NCBI GenBank assembly: GCA_022768065.1 | Contig: JALELS010000014.1 | Span: 1 to 64,000, forward strand | Reading direction: 5' to 3' | Length of the DNA stretch: 64,000 nt | Source: Ruminococcus sp. | GTDB lineage: Bacteria; Bacillota; Clostridia; Oscillospirales; Acutalibacteraceae | Shown here: piece after piece, positions 28,778 to 37,763 of the stretch | How positions within the stretch are numbered: position 1 is the first letter of the stretch | Layout of the letters: every line of letters begins with the position of its first letter | The notes under the pieces: model-generated | Told to the model about the DNA's origin: nothing | What the model saw: the letters and a program-made list of their open reading frames with translations, nothing else | Databases searched by the model: none | Program-made: the position numbers and the translations under genes

Positions 28778-29259
28778 TTTGATTGTTCCTCACTTTCAAG
28801 CTCCGAGGTGCAATGGGGGCATCTCGTTGCATTTATATCAATTTCACTCTTGCAATAAGGGCATATCTTTGTGGTGGGTGCCGGTTTTTCCTCTTCGTGC
28901 GGCTTTGAAGTTTTCTCTCTCAGCGTATTTATTCCCTTGATAAACAGGAATATTATAAACGCCATAATAAGGAAATCAAGCGCAGTACCTATAAAAGTAC
29001 CGTAATTTAAGGTGGCTACACCTGCGGCTTTTGCATCCGCCGCCGTGGCAAAATCGCCCTTGCCGAGAGGCAAAAACCAATTGTTGAAATCTATACCGCC
29101 GGTTACAAGACTTATCACCGGCATAATGATGTCGTTTACGAGTGAATTTACTATCTTTTGGAACGCGCCGCCTATAATAACGCCTACGGCAAGGTCGATA
29201 ACGCTCCCGCGAGAGATAAACTCTTTAAATTCCTTCATAAAGCCCTTTTTCTTCGCCAT
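28774..29259 (-). CDS. mscL: Large-conductance mechanosensitive channel MscL with C-terminal zinc ribbon
   Basis: [37 protein letters not shown]-terminal [18 protein letters not shown]. Confidence 0.93.
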   Translation of the reverse strand: MAKKKGFMKEFKEFISRGSVIDLAVGVIIGGAFQKIVNSLVNDIIMPVISLVTGGIDFNNWFLPLGKGDFATAADAKAAGVATLNYGTFIGTALDFLIMAFIIFLFIKGINTLREKTSKPHEEEKPAPTTKICPYCKSEIDINATRCPHCTSELESEEQSK

Positions 29260-29322
29260 TTTCAACACTTCCAAACAAACATTGTATTTATTTATTCATT
29301 TTACTACAATTTTCCGCAAAAA

Positions 29323-30201
29323 TCAAACCCCGGACAAGTCGAATTTCGGGATAAAGCCCGTTTTTGCCGAAGTTCTCTCCTGCATAAATCCGTTTTTAAG
29401 CCCCAAGTCAAAAAACGTGTTTATGACTTTGTCGTATTCGGCGGATACGATTCTCCTCCTCAATTCTTTATACTTAAACGCTTCGCCGCACGGCGTGTAT
29501 TGGCTCATTATGCTGACGAAGGTGTCGTGCGGCAGATTTTCGCTTATCCATTTAAGTATTTTTACCGACTGAGCCGTATTGCCCGGCAATACGAGATGAC
29601 GGATTACAACTCCCCTTTGCATTATACCGTCTTTAAATATATCGGTTTCGGTCTGACGCCGCATCTCAAGTACGGCTTCGGACGCTTTTTCAAAATAATC
29701 GGGAGCCGCAGAATATTTTGCCGAAACGTCCGCGTCATAATATTTTAAGTCCGGCAGATAAACATCCACAAGTCCGTCAAGTGATTTTATGCTCTCTGCC
29801 CTGTCATAGCCGCCGGTATTGTAAACCACGGGCACGGGCGGCTTGTACTTTTCAAGAGCGCCGCGAATGAACGGCACAAAATGAGTGGGGTTTACGAGAT
29901 TTATGTTATGCGCGCCCTTTGACACAAGTTCTTTCATAATATCGATAAAACGCTCTTCGGATACGCTTTTTCCGAAATCGTCGTGGCTTATGTCATAATT
30001 CTGACAGAAAACGCATCTCAGCGAACATCCGGAAAAAAATATTGCACCCGAACCGTTTGTGCCGCTTATAACGGGTTCCTCCCACATATGAAGCGCCGCT
30101 CTCGCTATAACGGCATTATACGGCATTTTGCAAAAGCCGTGCGAGGGCTTGTCATACTCCCTGTCTGTATGGCAGGCGCGCGGACAGGCTGTACATATCA
30201 T
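29323..30201 (-). CDS. Radical SAM protein, PflA-like (COG1313 type)
   Basis: CTACPRAC N-terminal Cys motif; SGCSLRCVFCQNYDIS (CxxxCxxC). Confidence 0.88.
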   Translation of the reverse strand: MICTACPRACHTDREYDKPSHGFCKMPYNAVIARAALHMWEEPVISGTNGSGAIFFSGCSLRCVFCQNYDISHDDFGKSVSEERFIDIMKELVSKGAHNINLVNPTHFVPFIRGALEKYKPPVPVVYNTGGYDRAESIKSLDGLVDVYLPDLKYYDADVSAKYSAAPDYFEKASEAVLEMRRQTETDIFKDGIMQRGVVIRHLVLPGNTAQSVKILKWISENLPHDTFVSIMSQYTPCGEAFKYKELRRRIVSAEYDKVINTFFDLGLKNGFMQERTSAKTGFIPKFDLSGV

Positions 30202-31100
30202 ATTTTCACCCCTTCTTTGCAATCGGAATAAAGCGCATTTTTTAGCGACGATATTCTGAGTTTTACATTTTCTTTTGTTATTTTGCCGTTAAGCGCTATA
30301 TCGTAGCCGTGAAATGTGCCTTTTGTGTCATTCAGCACGGTTTTCGTTCCGAGCCGTAAAAGCTTCTCATTCATTGCCGCGCCCTCGTCATGCAGACAGT
30401 CGAATTCACAAAGCTCGATATAAGCGTTAGGGACGGGATTTGAAAAGCGGAGATTTAGAGGAACAGCACCGTCGCTTTGATTTTTAAGGTACATATCCCA
30501 CATAATTTTATTGTTTTTCGAGTCCCAAAGCGGTGTATCGCAAAAGCGCCTCATCGACTCGGTGTCACGCACATTTGCGCACACGGGATAGATAAGCATT
30601 AAAAATGATATATCCGCTCCGAACCTGTCTGCGGTATAGGCGGCAAGAACCGCTCCGGCGCTGTCTCCGCCGACTGCCGCGGCAGAATACGGAAACATTT
30701 TTTTAACGGCGGCAAACGATGACAGCGCGTCATTTTTTGCCGCTGGATACGGGTATTTCGGTAAAAGACGATAGTCGGGGCAAATAACGCGGCACGGAGT
30801 TTTTGCGGCATATTCCGCCGCAAGCTTTTTATGGAACGGCGACGCACTGTATCCGAATCCTCCGCCGTGGAAATATAACAGCACAGGGGTATCTTTTTTG
30901 CAATTTTCGGGTTCAAAAATATCAAGGCGCAGTTTTTTCCCGTCGGAAATTATGTATTCGCTCCTTAAATTCACATCTTTATTAAAAGGCGTGAATTTAT
31001 ACATAACTCGGAGAGCCGGAATCGACAAGCGGAGAATTTCCTCGGAAAACGGCAATCGGCGGCAGTACCGACGAAGTTCACGGTCTATATTGTATTTCAA
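30198..31100 (-). CDS. Alpha/beta hydrolase (HSL/esterase-like)
   Basis: LLYFHGGGFGYSA; GDSAGAVLAAY. Confidence 0.9.
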   Translation of the reverse strand: MKYNIDRELRRYCRRLPFSEEILRLSIPALRVMYKFTPFNKDVNLRSEYIISDGKKLRLDIFEPENCKKDTPVLLYFHGGGFGYSASPFHKKLAAEYAAKTPCRVICPDYRLLPKYPYPAAKNDALSSFAAVKKMFPYSAAAVGGDSAGAVLAAYTADRFGADISFLMLIYPVCANVRDTESMRRFCDTPLWDSKNNKIMWDMYLKNQSDGAVPLNLRFSNPVPNAYIELCEFDCLHDEGAAMNEKLLRLGTKTVLNDTKGTFHGYDIALNGKITKENVKLRISSLKNALYSDCKEGVKI

Positions 31101-31162
31101 ATTTTCGCCTCCGATGCAAAATCAAATAAAATCAATGTCGCCGAGTAAAAACGGCGCTCGCA

Positions 31163-32566
31163 CTATCTTTCGGCACTTTTCTTTTCCCGTTTGCGGTAAA
31201 ACGCCATAAACACTATCCCCGTAATATCCGCCAAAAACCAGCCTATGGGCACAGCCCACCATATGCCGTTTACGCCTATTTTCGGGACGGGCGCCGTAAT
31301 ATATGCCAAAAGCACTCTTGTTCCGAGCGATATAACGGTGAGCAAAAGCGATATTTCGGGCTTTTCCGTGCCGCGGAAATATCCGTACAGCAGAAACAAT
31401 ATTCCGATTCCGCAGTAAAAGCTCCCCTCGATTCTGAGATACACTTTACTGGTTTCGATTATAGCCGTCTCGTCGGAGCTTACAAATATTTTCATCAAAG
31501 ACGGTGCAAAAATAAACACCAAGACCGAGACGATGGCGCAAAACACAAATGATATAATAAATGCCTTTTTAACGCCCTCGCGGACGCGTTTCGTTTTTCC
31601 TCCGCCGTAGTTCTGCGATATAAACAATGAAAACGCATTACCGAATTCCTGCGCCGGCATATAAGCGAGAGTATCTATCTTGACCGCCGCGGCGAACGCC
31701 GCCATAACCACAGTCCCGAAGCTGTTGACAAGTCCCTGAATCATCAGTATGCCGAAATTCATAACCGACTGCTGCACGCACGCAGAAAGAGAGTGGCGCG
31801 CAATTCCCGGAAGAGTCTTTTTAACGAGGGCAAAATTTTCTTTCTTAGGTCTTACCGACGGTACTTTTAAATACACATACAGCATTATACCGACGCCCGA
31901 CAGCACTTCTGCGGTAACGGTAGCCGCAGCCGCCCCCGTAACGCCGAAGCCGAATTTAACGACAAAAAGCATATCCAAAACGATATTTACCGCGGCGGAA
32001 ACACCGAGGAAATAAAGCGGAACAACAGAATTGCCGAGCGCTCGTAAAAGAAACGCGAAATAATTATAGAGGAACGTAAAAAATATGCCGAAAAACACCG
32101 TAATAACATATTTTCTCATAAGCGGATAAACGCTGTCGGGTACTCTGAGGGCGTGAAGTATAGGGTCTGCAAACAAAAACGCGCAAATATTTATCACGAG
32201 CGAAAAAGCCGCAATAAACACAAATGAAGCCGCCACATTGTTTTTAAGTCTTTGCTCGTCTCCCCTGCCTTTGCAGACGGAAAACACGGCTCCGCCGCCC
32301 ATACAAAGCCCGGCTATTACGGAAATAAGGAAAGTCATAAGCGTATATGCCGAGCCGACGGCGGCAAGCGCGTCCGCTCCGAGGAAACGTCCCACTATCA
32401 GCGTATCGGCAATGTTATAGCATTGCTGTAAAAGATTGCCGAGTATCATAGGGTATGCAAAAAGCAGCATCGACTTTGTAACGCTGCCGCGAGTTAAATC
32501 TTTTTCCACTTTATCACCGTCAAATAATGCTGACAATATGGTATCACAGTTCGGCGCAAAAAACAA
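31163..32566 (-). CDS. MATE family efflux transporter
   Basis: 12-TM; MILGNLLQQCYNIADTLIVGRFLGADALAAVG. Confidence 0.94.
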   Translation of the reverse strand: MFFAPNCDTILSALFDGDKVEKDLTRGSVTKSMLLFAYPMILGNLLQQCYNIADTLIVGRFLGADALAAVGSAYTLMTFLISVIAGLCMGGGAVFSVCKGRGDEQRLKNNVAASFVFIAAFSLVINICAFLFADPILHALRVPDSVYPLMRKYVITVFFGIFFTFLYNYFAFLLRALGNSVVPLYFLGVSAAVNIVLDMLFVVKFGFGVTGAAAATVTAEVLSGVGIMLYVYLKVPSVRPKKENFALVKKTLPGIARHSLSACVQQSVMNFGILMIQGLVNSFGTVVMAAFAAAVKIDTLAYMPAQEFGNAFSLFISQNYGGGKTKRVREGVKKAFIISFVFCAIVSVLVFIFAPSLMKIFVSSDETAIIETSKVYLRIEGSFYCGIGILFLLYGYFRGTEKPEISLLLTVISLGTRVLLAYITAPVPKIGVNGIWWAVPIGWFLADITGIVFMAFYRKREKKSAER

Positions 32567-32688
32567 TGCGGAAGAATGGACGAGCGCAATCCGATATGCC
32601 TAAAGCATGTCGGCGCGGGAAAATTAACGCAGTACACGGGAAAGTAGGAAATTAAAACCGTATCGCGGCAGATTTTCCTATACCTACG

Positions 32689-32714
32689 CATTTGTCCGCT
32701 TAATCGGACAAATG
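32689..32714. repeat. Perfect 10-bp inverted repeat upstream of SWIM-like gene
   Basis: CATTTGTCCG-CTTAAT-CGGACAAATG. Confidence 0.8.
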
Positions 32715-32750
32715 ATGTTTTATCATAGAGATAAGAAAGGAGTTTTTGCA

Positions 32751-33563
32751 ATGCGTAAAATAGGATTTTGGGCTGAAAAAGAGCCCAACGAAGAACAAGA
32801 AAACAAAACAGAGCAATGCAAAACCGAAGAAACAGCGGCTAAAAAGTCGGTGGTAAGAGTTTACTTCCCGGCGAGAGGATTCGCCTGCTCATATTATAAC
32901 GACAAATTCGACCTGAAAAAAGGCGACAGAGTTTACGTAGACGGCAAACTTGAGGGACTTTTGGGGTTTGTAACGGAAGTCAGCTATTGCTTTAAAATCA
33001 GGCTCTCGGAATACAAGCGCGTAATATATCGCGTTGACACGGAGATTCGCGGCAAGCTTTATTTACTCGGCGACTTCTTTATATCTTTTGGCAGAAATGT
33101 AATTCCGAAAGGAAAAATTTTTCCGTGGTTCATTTGCCCGAACGCCGAGGACGATGTTGTTTGTTCATACGACGAAGGGATTGAAGCAGAGATTGCAAAT
33201 ACGGGGTCCCCTTGTGACGAACTGCCGCCCGACGACATAATACCGTACTTTTGCATTGATAAAAACACAGTCAGCGCCGTTGTAGATCTCGGCAAGGCGC
33301 ATCCCAACGGAATGTACGAGGTTGGATTCACATTTGACGGAACAAAGGCAAGCCGTATGACGTGCGGCTGTTGCGACATCGGATTTTGTATGCACGAAAG
33401 CGCTGCCGTTTCGGCGCTTCGCGGAATTTTAACCGCAATAGAGAAGAATGAAAAATTCGCCGAGATGTATAACGAAAGCGGCTATGCCGCGCTGATAAAT
33501 AAGAACTCCGTACTTGAAAACACGCTTAATTCAAATAAGATAACCTGTATGGAGCTTTTATAA
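32751..33563 (+). CDS. Hypothetical protein with C-terminal SWIM-like CxC...CxH motif
   Basis: MTCGCCDIGFCMHESAAVSAL (CxC-x5-CxH); SD AAGGAG before ATG at 32751. Confidence 0.65.
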   Translation: MRKIGFWAEKEPNEEQENKTEQCKTEETAAKKSVVRVYFPARGFACSYYNDKFDLKKGDRVYVDGKLEGLLGFVTEVSYCFKIRLSEYKRVIYRVDTEIRGKLYLLGDFFISFGRNVIPKGKIFPWFICPNAEDDVVCSYDEGIEAEIANTGSPCDELPPDDIIPYFCIDKNTVSAVVDLGKAHPNGMYEVGFTFDGTKASRMTCGCCDIGFCMHESAAVSALRGILTAIEKNEKFAEMYNESGYAALINKNSVLENTLNSNKITCMELL

Positions 33564-33598
33564 GAAGTTTAAACTTCGGCTCTCTCTTGCCCACACAA

Positions 33599-33636
33599 AA
33601 AACGGAGCACTCAGCTAAGACTGAGCGCTCCGTTTT
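33599..33636. terminator. Bidirectional terminator hairpin
   Basis: AAAACGGAGCaCTCAG-CTAAGA-CTGAGcGCTCCGTTTT. Confidence 0.85.
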
Positions 33637-33682
33637 GTTGTCATTCGCAGCGGTGCCGAAACAAACCGTAACAACACCGTAT

Positions 33683-33868
33683 TTATTTGTTATCAAATAC
33701 AAGGTCAAGGGCGAGCATTTTTCCGCTCGGTCCGAGCTTTACGGGTACAAAGCCGAGATACTTATACCCTTTTGAGGCGTATTCTTCAATCACCTCCCTG
33801 TGAGAGGTAAGCTCTGCACAAGACACCTTATTGTTGTCATAATTAACTCTGACAAACTCCATTGTCAA
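33683..33868 (-). CDS. DUF4177-like small protein
   Basis: MEFVRVNYDNNKVSCAELTSHREVIEEYASKGYKYLGFVPVKLGPSGKMLALDLVFD. Confidence 0.6.
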   Translation of the reverse strand: MTMEFVRVNYDNNKVSCAELTSHREVIEEYASKGYKYLGFVPVKLGPSGKMLALDLVFDNK

Positions 33869-33941
33869 TTCTCCTTTCCGCTGTTTTCATCTATAAAGTG
33901 TATGTGTTACAATGATGTGTGACAAAAGGGGAAAATAAAAG

Positions 33942-34015
33942 TAGCGAATAGAGCAAACCTGTGTTAAGGTAGAGTTGCCTAAACCAAACCGAAAGACAGG
34001 AGAGCCTATTCGCTA
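33942..34015 (+). repeat. Inverted repeat/leader hairpin abutting an ATG
   Basis: TAGCGAATAG (33942-33951) ... CTATTCGCTA (34006-34015) with inner CCTGT/ACAGG. Confidence 0.65.
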
Positions 34016-34042
34016 TGAATAAGATATTTAATTATAAGTACG

Positions 34043-34531
34043 GTGCAAATGGGTGCAACCATTGACTACGCTATACTTGGCTTGCACGGAGAGTCTATGG
34101 GCAGTGGAATAAGCATATCGTCATTAAAATATAAGCCTGATGTTGATTTTGTGATTGCAGATTGTGGATACGGAGTTTTGAGTGATGTGCTTGAACATAA
34201 GATAAAACAAATTTTTCATTTACCTAAAGGATTTCTCAAATATCTGGATTTTTTTGCCAAGAATATATTCGGATATTCTTTTTATGATGTTCGCCCTATT
34301 GATTGTCTGAAAGAAAATGATGTACCTGTTTGTTTTATTCACGGTAAAAATGATAATTTTATCGATTATGCTCAAAGCCAAAATATGAGTAAGGCAACAC
34401 CCGGCTACAGTGAAGTTCATCTGTTTGACGGTGCAGATCATGCTCAATCTATTGAAAAAGATAAAAATAGGTATTATACAATAGTCGAAAATTTTTTAAA
34501 TAAAGTTTTAGAAAAAATATATCAGAATTAG
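34043..34531 (+). pseudogene. N-terminally truncated alpha/beta hydrolase
   Basis: Begins at the nucleophile region LHGESMGSG and continues to VCFIHGKNDNFI and GADHAQS; upstream strands of the fold are absent. Confidence 0.65.
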
Positions 34532-34610
34532 TTAAGATGAATTCTATATTTCCAATAAAATTTATTGCTTAAATTTATAAACAGAGTTATTGAAAGATAA
34601 AATGTATATG

Positions 34611-34646
34611 ATAAAACCCCTCAGAATTTTTTCTGAGGGGTTTTAT
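34611..34646. terminator. Bidirectional terminator (perfect 16-bp stem)
   Basis: ATAAAACCCCTCAGAA-TTTT-TTCTGAGGGGTTTTAT. Confidence 0.9.
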
Positions 34647-34647
34647 G

Positions 34648-35025
34648 CTATTTATAGATAATTTCTTTGTTTATAATCTCTCTGACTTGATTTTTTATAT
34701 TGTTAATAGAACCGACCCAAGCCATCATATCATTAGCTTTCAATTCTTCCGTTATATTTTGATTTTTAGCAAACTCGTCAATAAGCCTGCTTTCTGTTTC
34801 ATTTGCCAATAAATCAATATCGTGAAGATAAGAGTTTAGTTTACCGCTTGTGATAAGATTGTAATATCTAACCTTTCGATTTTCCTTGAGCCATCTTTTG
34901 TGCCTTTGTCCCCAAATGCCGATAGAATAGTTCTTACTTTCAGAAATGGTTAAACAAGGAATGTAATAATCACCCTGCAATTCATACCAAAGTCCGTTGC
35001 TTTCATCAAAAATATATTTTTCCAT
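34648..35025 (-). CDS. TnpV-like transposon-encoded protein
   Basis: YELQGDYYIPCL...IGIWGQRHKRWLKENRKVRYYNLITSGKLNSYLHDIDLLANE pattern typical of TnpV. Confidence 0.75.
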   Translation of the reverse strand: MEKYIFDESNGLWYELQGDYYIPCLTISESKNYSIGIWGQRHKRWLKENRKVRYYNLITSGKLNSYLHDIDLLANETESRLIDEFAKNQNITEELKANDMMAWVGSINNIKNQVREIINKEIIYK

Positions 35026-35081
35026 TTTGTAATCCTCCGAAATAATAAATTATACCTACAATTCATCATTCCAACCGATTA

Positions 35082-35121
35082 CAAAAACCGAAATGGAGAG
35101 ACTTCCTTACGAAGCCTCTCC
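35082..35121 (-). terminator. Ancestral tRNA-Gln terminator (left of partial tRNA copy)
   Basis: On minus strand GGAGAGGCTTC-GTAAG-GAAGTCTCTCC followed by ATTTCGGTTTTTG. Confidence 0.6.
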
Positions 35122-35142
35122 CATTGGATGTCTGTTTTCTCG

Positions 35143-35186
35143 TGGCTGGGGAATAGGGATTCGAACCCCAACAAACAGCGTCAGAG
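35143..35186 (-). repeat. Att-like direct repeat: partial copy of tRNA-Gln 3' half
   Basis: TGGCTGGGGAATAGGGATTCGAACCCCAACAAACAG[C]GTCAGAG, 43/44 identical to 38009-38052. Confidence 0.92.
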
Positions 35187-35445
35187 GCTCGCAATCTTTT
35201 TTCAAAACCGCCTGTTTAAACCATTTTTCAGACTTTACGTCTCTCAAAAATCTCTCAGAATTTTATTTTTGCTCAGCACAGCAAATTTGTATGAAAAATT
35301 GCGAACCTTACATAAGGGAGGCTTAAGCAACTTATAAAATTTTATATCGCCAATGCTGTAATAATCAAATAATAACTTTTCTAAGCTTTTATAAAAATAG
35401 CATTAGTGAATATTTTATTTTCATCTTTGTGAATGCCCTTCATCC

Positions 35446-35631
35446 CTATAAATTTAAAGTTATTTTGCCATAAAAATTGCTATTTTGTTCTTCGGTTTCT
35501 GTAATTTCAAACCCGAATTTTTCATAAAAATGATACAATCTATTCTTGTGGTCTAAATCAACAGTTGATAAATGACCGTAAATAGTTTTGTATCCGTTTT
35601 CTTTTGCATAAGATATAAGCTTTTGCATCAT
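35446..35631 (-). pseudogene. GNAT acetyltransferase C-terminal fragment
   Basis: LISYAKENGYKTIYGHLSTVDLDHKNRLYHFYEKFGFEI; no full-length upstream frame. Confidence 0.5.
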
Positions 35632-35817
35632 AAAAGTTCCATATCACTTGCAAAAATCTCTGTCCTTATAATGCCTTATGTCACCGATTAATATTGTATC
35701 ATCCGACTTTATTGTGCATAATATTCTTGCTTTAGGTATTTTGCCTTTATTTGCAACTATTTGTAGTGAACATCCATATGCAGAATCGGCTTTTTCTTAA
35801 ATAACATAAAACTATCC

Positions 35818-36183
35818 TTATATTGTTTTAATAATATTATAATCGCTAACAGAGTTCTTTTTTGTTACCGCTCTCTCAATATAATATTCCATATTACTGT
35901 TAAATGAGTTCCATTGAACAACTTCAGCATAATTATTTGAAATATTATCCCTCATAATTTTAAATAAAGAAGATGACTGATAATAACTGTATGAGCCATA
36001 ACTATTAGGCAATATTACAAACAGCAGCGCATTACTATAACTTATTCTTCCATTACGACTTTGATTGCGTAAAGAATATGATATTTCCCAAGGAATCCAT
36101 TGATCTTCGTCATATCTATATGTTTCTCTCATATTAGGTGATATTAAAACTATGGCTTTGGAATTTTGAAATTTGCTGTCTCT
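35818..36183 (-). pseudogene. TIR-like (DUF1863/ThsB-type) domain remnant
   Basis: Frame read upstream of the annotated ATG: DSKFQNSKAIVLISPNMRETYRYDEDQWIPWEISYSLRNQSRNGRISYSNALLFVILPNSYGSY; lacks the N-terminal strand/helix. Confidence 0.6.
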
Positions 36184-36228
36184 TAAAATCTCTCAAAGAC
36201 TCTCACAATATTTTGAAACAAAGAAAAA

Positions 36229-37017
36229 GTGCCCGAATATTGCCGTAAAAAGCAGTATTCAGGCATAAAAAAACAACCTCGGAACACGAATGTTCCGAGG
36301 TTTTGTCTAATCACCATAAAACAGATTTTTTGTTTATTTTCAATAGGAATACGAACCTTATATAACCTAAAATTACTAAAATCGTCACAAGAACTCATCA
36401 AAACCAATGTGGCAAAGGACATAGTCCTGCCGACTGTGCACGAAAACAAGCATAGACCAATCACTGATGACGAACGCCGAATGACACTTGAAACCATACC
36501 AAAATACTATGCAGGAACAATGGTGCTTACAATGTTATGCTGCGGACTTCGACCTATAGAAATCCGAAGAATGAAGTGGGATTGGATAGATTTTGAAAAC
36601 GCAATTCTGACTGTCGGCAAATCCAAAACGGAAGCAGGAACAGGACGAAAGATACCGATTCCGCCACAATTAACAAAAGTCTTGTGTGAACATAAGGCTA
36701 AAAACTTAAACGGACAATATGTATTTGTGAGATGTAAGAATCCAAGTCTACCTATGGATGAAAACGTCTTTTATCACGTATGGCATAACTTCAAACGAGA
36801 AATGGACATTGCTAACGGTGCTACTGTATACAGAAATCAAATCACAAAAAGCACTCTTGCACCCGACTTTGAGCCATATTTATTAAGACACACATTCTGC
36901 ACAAACTGCCAAGCAGCAGGTTTACCAATCAATGTTGCCAAGGATCTTATGGGACATTCGGACATATCCGTAACTGCAAAAATCTATACTCATATGGTTG
37001 ACGAGGTGTTTAAATAA
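36229..37017 (+). pseudogene. Tyrosine recombinase/integrase, N-terminally truncated
   Basis: TMLCCGLRPIEIRRMKWDWIDFENA; YLLRHTFCTNCQAAGLPINVAKDLMGHSDISVTAKIYTH; no recognisable SAM-like core-binding domain before about residue 45. Confidence 0.85.
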
Positions 37018-37109
37018 AATCGGCACCGCCTCGCAGGGTTCACAGAAAACAAATTTAAGACAGCATAAGCTTCAAACTATTCTACCTCATAATTTAAGGG
37101 TAAATTAAT

Positions 37110-37147
37110 AAAGGCAACTGATAAAATTTGAAATATCGGTTGCCTTT
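37110..37147 (+). terminator. Hairpin downstream of integrase
   Basis: AAAGGCAAC ... GTTGCCTTTGTTTG. Confidence 0.5.
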
Positions 37148-37214
37148 GTTTGTAATATAAGATTTTTATTATTGCAATCTTTTACGATAATTGTATAATA
37201 TAAATGGTGATGAT

Positions 37215-37763
37215 ATGGGGAAAAAAGAAAATAGGAACAAAGAAAAAAAGATAATATTTTCTGAAGAAATTGATGGTTTAATCAATGGACTTGCATTAGG
37301 ACTTGCATTTGTAATAATAGGACTAATTTTGACATTCAAATCTGATTACTTTGGAAATAATGTTGCAAATACTATTGTGCAATGGTGCTTTATTATAATC
37401 GGATCACTTGGATTAGCAACCGAAATACCAAAATTATTAAAAAAGAATGGTATCCAAGGAACTGATGATTTGTTATTAGGTAGTATCTTTTTTGGAGCAT
37501 GGCTAATTCTATATTTATCGTTCAGCAAAACATGGGTAAATATATTATCTTTTTTTCTGCTTTTATTTGGGCTGTATGCATTAATTAAAGGAATAGCTGA
37601 AGTTTTTTATTCCTTAATATCCAGTTCTAAAAAAGGTTCTAAAACAAACAAAATATCAATAAAAAAACTATTAACCAATATGATATTATTATTGACGCAA
37701 CTCGCTGGTTTTGCTTTAGTTATTGTTCAGATTATAAAAGCGGTACAAGAATTGAATATGTAG
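37215..37763 (+). CDS. Multi-TM hypothetical membrane protein (element cargo)
   Basis: MGKKENRNKEKK cytosolic start, about 4-5 hydrophobic segments; between integrase and tRNA-Gln. Confidence 0.6.
   Translation: MGKKENRNKEKKIIFSEEIDGLINGLALGLAFVIIGLILTFKSDYFGNNVANTIVQWCFIIIGSLGLATEIPKLLKKNGIQGTDDLLLGSIFFGAWLILYLSFSKTWVNILSFFLLLFGLYALIKGIAEVFYSLISSSKKGSKTNKISIKKLLTNMILLLTQLAGFALVIVQIIKAVQELNM

Noticed and set aside
36183-36497. 104-aa minus-strand ORF over the integrase hairpins
   Set aside because: Antisense to integrase coding sequence and built from the hairpin region; no domain signal
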